Assembly (NCBI GenBank): GCA_003242355.1
Contig: QGUH01000071.1
Coordinates: 1-9,592, forward strand
Direction of reading: 5' to 3'
From: Pseudomonadota bacterium
GTDB lineage: Bacteria > Myxococcota_A > Polyangia > Polyangiales > Polyangiaceae
Length of the DNA: 9,592 nt
Shown here: one piece after another, positions 5,886-9,592 of the stretch
Numbering within the stretch: the stretch's first letter is position 1
Layout of the letters: every line of letters starts with the position of its first letter
Translations under genes and position numbers: made by a program
The notes under the pieces: generated by a model
Told to the model about the DNA's origin: nothing
Seen by the model: only the letters and a program-made list of their open reading frames with translations
Database searches by the model: none

Positions 5886-6680
5886 CTATTTTGGAAGCGC
5901 CACGCGATTTCCATTCTCCGCCTCGTTTCCCGGAGCGAGCTGCGCGTCTGCGAGCAGCCTCACCGCTTCGAGCAAGCGTGTTGCCTCCCGGTAACCATGC
6001 AAGGTACCGACGTCGACGTAAGCGCGCCCGCGCGCGACTCCGCGCACGCTTCCGCCGTTCTGCACGTACTCGTTCACGAGCGTCCCGAGGTACTCGTCGT
6101 GGCGGCCGGGCCCTTGCCACAATCGGTGAAGATCGGCCAAAATCGCGCCTTTGAGCTTGAAGCCGCCCCAGACCCAGCGGCTCTTCGGGTTCTTCGCCTT
6201 CACCTCGACCTCGCGCACGAATCCGCTCTCGTCGAGCGTGACCGCGTCGAACAGCTGGGGTTGCTCGACGGGGAACAGGAGCATGCTGAAGGGGTGATCT
6301 CCGAGCATCGCGAACCCCTGCTCGGGAAACCAGATCGTGTCGGGCAATCCGACGCAGACCCACTCGTCCGGATCGATGAACGGGAGCGCGCGAAAGAGCG
6401 CGTCACAAAGCCCGGCGGGCTCGTTTTGCACCACGTAGCAGACGTTCGCGCCTCGGACGGAGCCTCCGTAGTATTCGAGGATGTCACTCTTTCCCGGCGA
6501 GATGACGAAGCAGAGCCGGGTGACGCCCGCGAGCAGCATCCGATCGACCAGGTATTCGCTCACGGCGACGGGGCGATCCTCGCGCCCGTCCGTCCTGCTC
6601 CCCACCGGAAGGAGCTCTTTCGAGAACGCGAGGGGCTGCATGCGACTCCCGCGCCCCGCTGCGGGCACGACGCCCCACAT
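5886..6680 (-). CDS. Sugar-phosphate nucleotidyltransferase (RmlA/GalU-like fold)
   Basis: A 264-residue member of the NTP_transferase family, which joins a sugar-1-phosphate and an NTP to give an NDP-sugar plus pyrophosphate in the cytoplasm. The signature loop AAGRGSRMQPLAFSKELLPV occupies 7-26, with R13 and K21 in the G-x-G-x-R-(x)n-K pattern. NEPAGLCDAL at 86-95 matches the nucleobase-binding segment, LPDT at 112-115 supplies the metal-binding aspartate (D114), and YVDVGTLHGY at 221-230 corresponds to the second metal site (WxDxGT) of RmlA. There is no C-terminal beta-helix acyltransferase extension. It is shorter than classical RmlA (about 290 residues). The ATG at 6680 directly abuts the TGA of the CgeB-type gene, and GGGAG/GGGG lies just upstream. 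It presumably makes the donor for one or both glycosyltransferases; base and sugar specificity are unknown. Confidence 0.93.
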   Translation of the reverse strand: MWGVVPAAGRGSRMQPLAFSKELLPVGSRTDGREDRPVAVSEYLVDRMLLAGVTRLCFVISPGKSDILEYYGGSVRGANVCYVVQNEPAGLCDALFRALPFIDPDEWVCVGLPDTIWFPEQGFAMLGDHPFSMLLFPVEQPQLFDAVTLDESGFVREVEVKAKNPKSRWVWGGFKLKGAILADLHRLWQGPGRHDEYLGTLVNEYVQNGGSVRGVARGRAYVDVGTLHGYREATRLLEAVRLLADAQLAPGNEAENGNRVALPK

Positions 6681-7802
6681 TCAGCGCCCCGCTCCCAACG
6701 GATCGCTCGCCACCCGCATCGACCGAGGCGCCGCTACCGCCTCCGGATCGGCGAGCAAGCTCTCGAGCGTCAGCGCGCGGTGATGCGCCGTGTGTTCGGA
6801 GAGCACGCGAGCCCGCGCCCGCTGGCCGATCTGCACCAGCTCTTCGGCGGGCAGGGACAGCGCCGCGAGCACGTCGTGCCGATCGCGGGCGACGAGAATC
6901 TCGCTATCCGGCTCGAAGAAGAGATCCAGCCCGGCGAACCAGTCGCTGACGATGGGAATGCCACACGCGGCCGCTTCGAACAAACGTCCCGACGGGCAGA
7001 AGCCCAGCTCGGCCATCGTTTTCCGGGTCACGTTGAGCGTCAGCCGACTCGAGCAGAAGAATTCCGCATGCTCGCCGGGCGGCACGTGGGGGTGATGGAC
7101 GAGGTTTTCCGGGAACGCTTCCGGCTCGGGATACATCGCGCCTCCGAGCACGAAGCGGAGCTTCGGTGCCGCGAGCGCCGGACGAACGAACAGCTCGTCG
7201 ACGGCCGCAGCTCTGTCCGCCGAATAGGTCGCGAGATACGACAGGTCTCCCCGGTATCGTTCGCTCGGCGTCGTGGCGTGGTGCACCTGCGGATCCACGT
7301 GTCCGTAGAGCGGCGCCACGCGACGGGCTCCGAGGCGCTCTTGCAGTAGGGAAAGGGCTCGACCGCCAGTGAAGCTGAGCACCAGATCGAAGTCGGTGAG
7401 CCCGCGCTCTCCGATGTAGGCAGGAGGCTCGCCGGATGCGATCGACGCGAGCGTGACCGGCGTGTCGAGATCGTAGAAGATCCGCCGAAGCGAGCGAGAC
7501 GCGGCGACGAGATCGGTCGCCGCTACGCCATCCGGGCAATAGGACGTGACCATGGCGACGTCCGCGTCGGCCAGCTCGGCCTCGGCTTCCTCCCGCACGG
7601 AATCCCAGCTCTCGTAAAACACGAGACGCCCTGCCTCGAGCGCGAAAAGATCGCGTGCCGAGCGGTAATACGGGACGTCGCGTTCGAAGAATACGACCGT
7701 GTGTCCCCGCCGGGCGAGCGCTCGGCACAGCCCTCTCCACAGGGTCGCGTGCCCATTGCCCCACGAAGAGCTCACGGTGAGGCCAAAGACGACGAGCTTC
7801 AT
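6681..7802 (-). CDS. CgeB-like glycosyltransferase (GT-B)
   Basis: A 373-residue GT-B glycosyltransferase of the CgeB/YkvP type (Glyco_trans_1_2-like C-terminal domain). The N-terminal Rossmann domain starts KLVVFGLTVSSSWGNGHAT (2-20), followed by LWRGLCRALARRGHTVVFFE (21-40), as in proteins that act on small acceptors. The middle carries FYDLDTPVTLASI (109-121) and VLSFTGG (141-147). The C-terminal donor-binding domain carries LNVTRKTMAELGFCPSGRLF (256-275) and then EAAACGIPIVSDWFAGLDLF (276-295), ending with DSEILVAR. No signal peptide or membrane segment. Start: the ATG at 7802 overlaps the oxidoreductase stop (ATGA), with GGAG four bases upstream; the open frame further upstream is antisense-type noise. 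Placed between the oxidoreductase and the nucleotidyltransferase, it probably glycosylates the cluster's core molecule. The donor sugar is unknown. Confidence 0.92.
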   Translation of the reverse strand: MKLVVFGLTVSSSWGNGHATLWRGLCRALARRGHTVVFFERDVPYYRSARDLFALEAGRLVFYESWDSVREEAEAELADADVAMVTSYCPDGVAATDLVAASRSLRRIFYDLDTPVTLASIASGEPPAYIGERGLTDFDLVLSFTGGRALSLLQERLGARRVAPLYGHVDPQVHHATTPSERYRGDLSYLATYSADRAAAVDELFVRPALAAPKLRFVLGGAMYPEPEAFPENLVHHPHVPPGEHAEFFCSSRLTLNVTRKTMAELGFCPSGRLFEAAACGIPIVSDWFAGLDLFFEPDSEILVARDRHDVLAALSLPAEELVQIGQRARARVLSEHTAHHRALTLESLLADPEAVAAPRSMRVASDPLGAGR

Positions 7803-8842
7803 ACGACTCCGGCTGCGTCGACCCGTTCGGGCTCGCTCGCGCTCGCCGCGGTCGGATCGCGCCCCAGGAGCAGGTCCACGCTCCGGGCGACTTCGAGGAG
7901 CTCCGGCTCGGGTCGGTACTTCGGGGAGGCCCGGAGCTCCGCGACCCAGGAAACGAGCGCGCGCCCGCCCCAATCGTCCGGGGGGCTCACGAGCCGTTCG
8001 CGGGTGGCGTTGCGCAGGCGATCACACGCGAAGTCGTAGAACGATCCGGCGACGTTCTCGACGACGACGCCGCCGCGCGCGCCCAAGAACTCCGCCCGAA
8101 TCCGCGCATGATCGCCGAAAGAGGACCACCAGGAGCACGCGAGCGACGCGCTCACGCCGCCGTCGAGGTCGAGCAATCCGACGGCGAAATCCTCGAGCGT
8201 CGAGGAGTGCGGAGCGAGCCTTTGCCCTTCGCGGAAACGGCGTCCTACGGCGCGCTCGACGCGCGGCGACCCGAGGACCCAGAGCGCTGCGTCGACCAGG
8301 TGAACGCCGAGGTCCATCAGGCACCCGCCGCCGGCCAGGTCGGGATCGAGCGCCCAAGCCTTTTCCGGGCCATAGGCGTTGTGGAACACCAGCTCGACCG
8401 AGTGGATCGGACCGAGCTCCCCCGAGGCGACGAGCTCCCGCGCCACCGAGAGGGCCCGCGTATGGCGATAACAAAAGTCGACCCGGAGCAGGCGATCGGA
8501 CGCGCGGGCCGCGCCAATCACGCGCTGCACCTCGGCCGCCGACGTGGCGAGCGGCTTCTGACAGAACACGGCGAGCCCGCGCTCGAACGCCGCGACGCAT
8601 TGGCGCGCATGCAGGCCGCTCGGAGTGGCGATGACGACGCCGTCGAGCGGAACCTCGAGCAACTCCTCGTAATGCTCGAACAGCGATGCCTCGGGCACGA
8701 CTTCGTGGGCGCGCGCTCGCGCTTCCGGGCTCGGGTCGCACACGGCGGCGATGTGCGCGGTGCGGCTCGCCGCGAGCGATGCCAGCCGCGCCGACCCGAT
8801 CCAACCCACGCCGAGAAAACCGACCCGAGGAGCGAGCCTCAT
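7799..8842 (-). CDS. Gfo/Idh/MocA family NAD(P)-dependent oxidoreductase
   Basis: A 347-residue sugar or cyclitol oxidoreductase of the Gfo/Idh/MocA family, relatives of inositol dehydrogenase. The nucleotide motif GVGWIG is at 11-16, IATPSGLHA at 71-79, and the catalytic lysine K96 sits in a QKPLA motif where most members have EKP. The substrate-site motif GGGCLMDLGVHLVDAALWVL (171-190) gives D177 and H181 (D-x3-H) plus D184. The C-terminal alpha/beta domain is full length. The ATG at 8842 overlaps the TGA of the upstream MDR gene (ATGA, 8839-8842) and the Rossmann strand begins 5 residues in, which fixes the start. Two dehydrogenases in tandem suggest sequential or opposite oxidation and reduction of one carbohydrate ring, for example to epimerise or prepare for amination. 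This is inference. Confidence 0.94.
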   Translation of the reverse strand: MRLAPRVGFLGVGWIGSARLASLAASRTAHIAAVCDPSPEARARAHEVVPEASLFEHYEELLEVPLDGVVIATPSGLHARQCVAAFERGLAVFCQKPLATSAAEVQRVIGAARASDRLLRVDFCYRHTRALSVARELVASGELGPIHSVELVFHNAYGPEKAWALDPDLAGGGCLMDLGVHLVDAALWVLGSPRVERAVGRRFREGQRLAPHSSTLEDFAVGLLDLDGGVSASLACSWWSSFGDHARIRAEFLGARGGVVVENVAGSFYDFACDRLRNATRERLVSPPDDWGGRALVSWVAELRASPKYRPEPELLEVARSVDLLLGRDPTAASASEPERVDAAGVV

Positions 8843-9592
8843 GGGAGCACCAGCGCCTTGACGAAGCCTGCGGGGCGTTCCGCGGTGGCATCGAGCGCCG
8901 CTCCGAGGCCTTCGAGCGAGTAGCGATGGGTATAGAGGGGAAACGGGTCGAGGCGGCCCGACGTGATTGCGTCGAGGGCCGCTTCCACGCCGCGCACGTA
9001 CACGCCGATTTCTCGCTCGTGCGCGTTCACCACGTCGATGCCGCGATAGTTCCAGAGCTGGAGGTTCACGCGTCGCGGACCGTCTTGATGGTAACCGGCG
9101 ATCACCAGCACGCCGCGGGTGGCCACGAGATCCGCCGCGAGATCGAGCGGCTCTTGTTTTCCAGTGGCCTCGATCACGCGCTCGCACCAATTGCCGTGCG
9201 TGAGATTGGAGACGCGCTCGACGACGCGTGCGAAGTCGTCCATCGGAAGGACCTCCGTGGCTCCCATGCGGGCCGCGAGATCGAGCGAGTGTCGACTCCG
9301 TGAAATGGCGAGCACGCGCGCTCCGGCGTCGCTCGCGAGGCGAATCAAGAGGGAGCCCAGAAAGCCGGCGCCGACCACCGCGACGGTTTGCCCGGCTTCG
9401 ATGCGACTCCGCGCGAAAATGTTCATCGCGCAGCCGAGCGCCTCGCCGGGAAAAGGCTGCCCCGCGAGCGTCGCGGGGAGCTTGACGACTGCGTCGGCGC
9501 CGGCGACGTCGTACTCCGCGTAAGCGCGATACGAAATGGCCGCGATGCGATCGCCCTCCGAAACGCCGCGCACCCGGGTCCCAGACGCGCCG
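8839..9592 (-). CDS. MDR (zinc-binding alcohol dehydrogenase) family oxidoreductase, 5'-truncated by window edge
   Basis: The C-terminal 250 residues of a medium-chain dehydrogenase/reductase are present. The frame is open through the right edge and reads GTRVRGVSEGDRIAA, the conserved end of the catalytic domain, so the GTG at 9573 is internal and not a start. The NAD(P) motif is VVGAGFLG at visible residues 72-79, followed by ARVLAISRSRHSLDLAARMG. The substrate-side segment includes GYHQDGPRRVNLQLWNYRGI and NAHER, and the protein ends RPAGFVKALVLP. The N-terminal 80-100 residues, including the catalytic Cys and GHE zinc ligands, lie outside the window, so zinc dependence cannot be confirmed. 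Relatives include sugar-alcohol and cyclitol dehydrogenases. It is coupled by ATGA to the Gfo/Idh/MocA gene, and at least one more upstream gene or the promoter should lie beyond 9592. Confidence 0.92.
   Translation of the reverse strand, partial: GASGTRVRGVSEGDRIAAISYRAYAEYDVAGADAVVKLPATLAGQPFPGEALGCAMNIFARSRIEAGQTVAVVGAGFLGSLLIRLASDAGARVLAISRSRHSLDLAARMGATEVLPMDDFARVVERVSNLTHGNWCERVIEATGKQEPLDLAADLVATRGVLVIAGYHQDGPRRVNLQLWNYRGIDVVNAHEREIGVYVRGVEAALDAITSGRLDPFPLYTHRYSLEGLGAALDATAERPAGFVKALVLP

Noticed and set aside
3844..6363. An apparent 1181-residue minus-strand protein including the acyltransferase
   Set aside because: Only its last 341 residues (from 3843) are protein-like. The rest is Arg-rich, out of frame with the GT4, glycosidase and nucleotidyltransferase genes, and lacks a ribosome binding site.
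5508..7349. A 613-codon plus-strand open frame
   Set aside because: It lies antisense to the glycosidase, nucleotidyltransferase and CgeB genes, which have clear family motifs. Its translation is low-complexity and shows no domain; long antisense frames are expected opposite GC-rich third-position codons.
1..9592. CRISPR array, tRNA or rRNA genes, phage or defence genes
   Set aside because: I saw no regularly spaced repeats, tRNA-like cloverleaf, rRNA stretch, integrase, transposase or nuclease motifs on either strand. All long segments are accounted for by metabolic genes.

Overview
The window is very GC-rich (roughly two thirds G+C by eye). Every supported gene lies on the minus strand, so the region is transcribed from position 9592 towards position 1. 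The dense, ATGA-overlapping genes, GTG starts, high-GC third codon positions and gene content suggest a soil or environmental bacterium of the Myxococcota/'Deltaproteobacteria' type. That taxonomic guess is weak, because no marker gene is present. Positions 1-35 are not genomic: they match an Illumina Nextera transposase adapter read with errors, so the left end of the window is a contaminated contig end.

Right-hand block (9592 to 2195): eight co-directional genes that look like one operon. In order of transcription they are an MDR (zinc-type alcohol dehydrogenase family) oxidoreductase cut by the right edge, a Gfo/Idh/MocA oxidoreductase, a CgeB-type GT-B glycosyltransferase, a sugar-phosphate nucleotidyltransferase, a clan GH-A (GH39-like) glycosidase, a GT4 glycosyltransferase, a CelD/BcsL-like GNAT acyltransferase and a histidine-phosphatase family protein. 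Four junctions are 4-base ATGA overlaps, one is a direct TGA-ATG abutment, and two have short gaps (63 and 27 bases). Together they can oxidise or reduce a sugar or cyclitol, activate it as a nucleotide sugar, transfer two glycosyl units, acylate, trim and dephosphorylate. This is a plausible cytoplasmic pathway for an unidentified glycoconjugate or glycosylated small molecule.

The most striking item is the glycosidase-like gene at 4935-5822. Its TIM-barrel segments are in circularly permuted order. The protein begins at barrel strand 4 with the catalytic Asn-Glu-Pro motif, runs through strands 7 and 8, continues into what is normally the N-terminal half (strands 1-3), and ends where strand 4 would normally start. 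A perfect Shine-Dalgarno five bases before the GTG start shows that this order is not an annotation accident.

Middle (1470 to 2194): a 725-base stretch holding one likely small, very basic Arg/Ala/Ser/Thr-rich protein (1697-2032), a strong 15+5 bp hairpin downstream of it (1582-1634), and a small dyad upstream of the next gene.

Left-hand block (1469 to 36): an SRPBCC (cyclase/dehydrase-like) protein overlapping by ATGA a formaldehyde-dehydrogenase-like zinc alcohol dehydrogenase, whose C-terminus is lost in the adapter-contaminated contig end. This pairing looks like a separate oxidoreductase/stress-type unit unrelated to the glycan operon.
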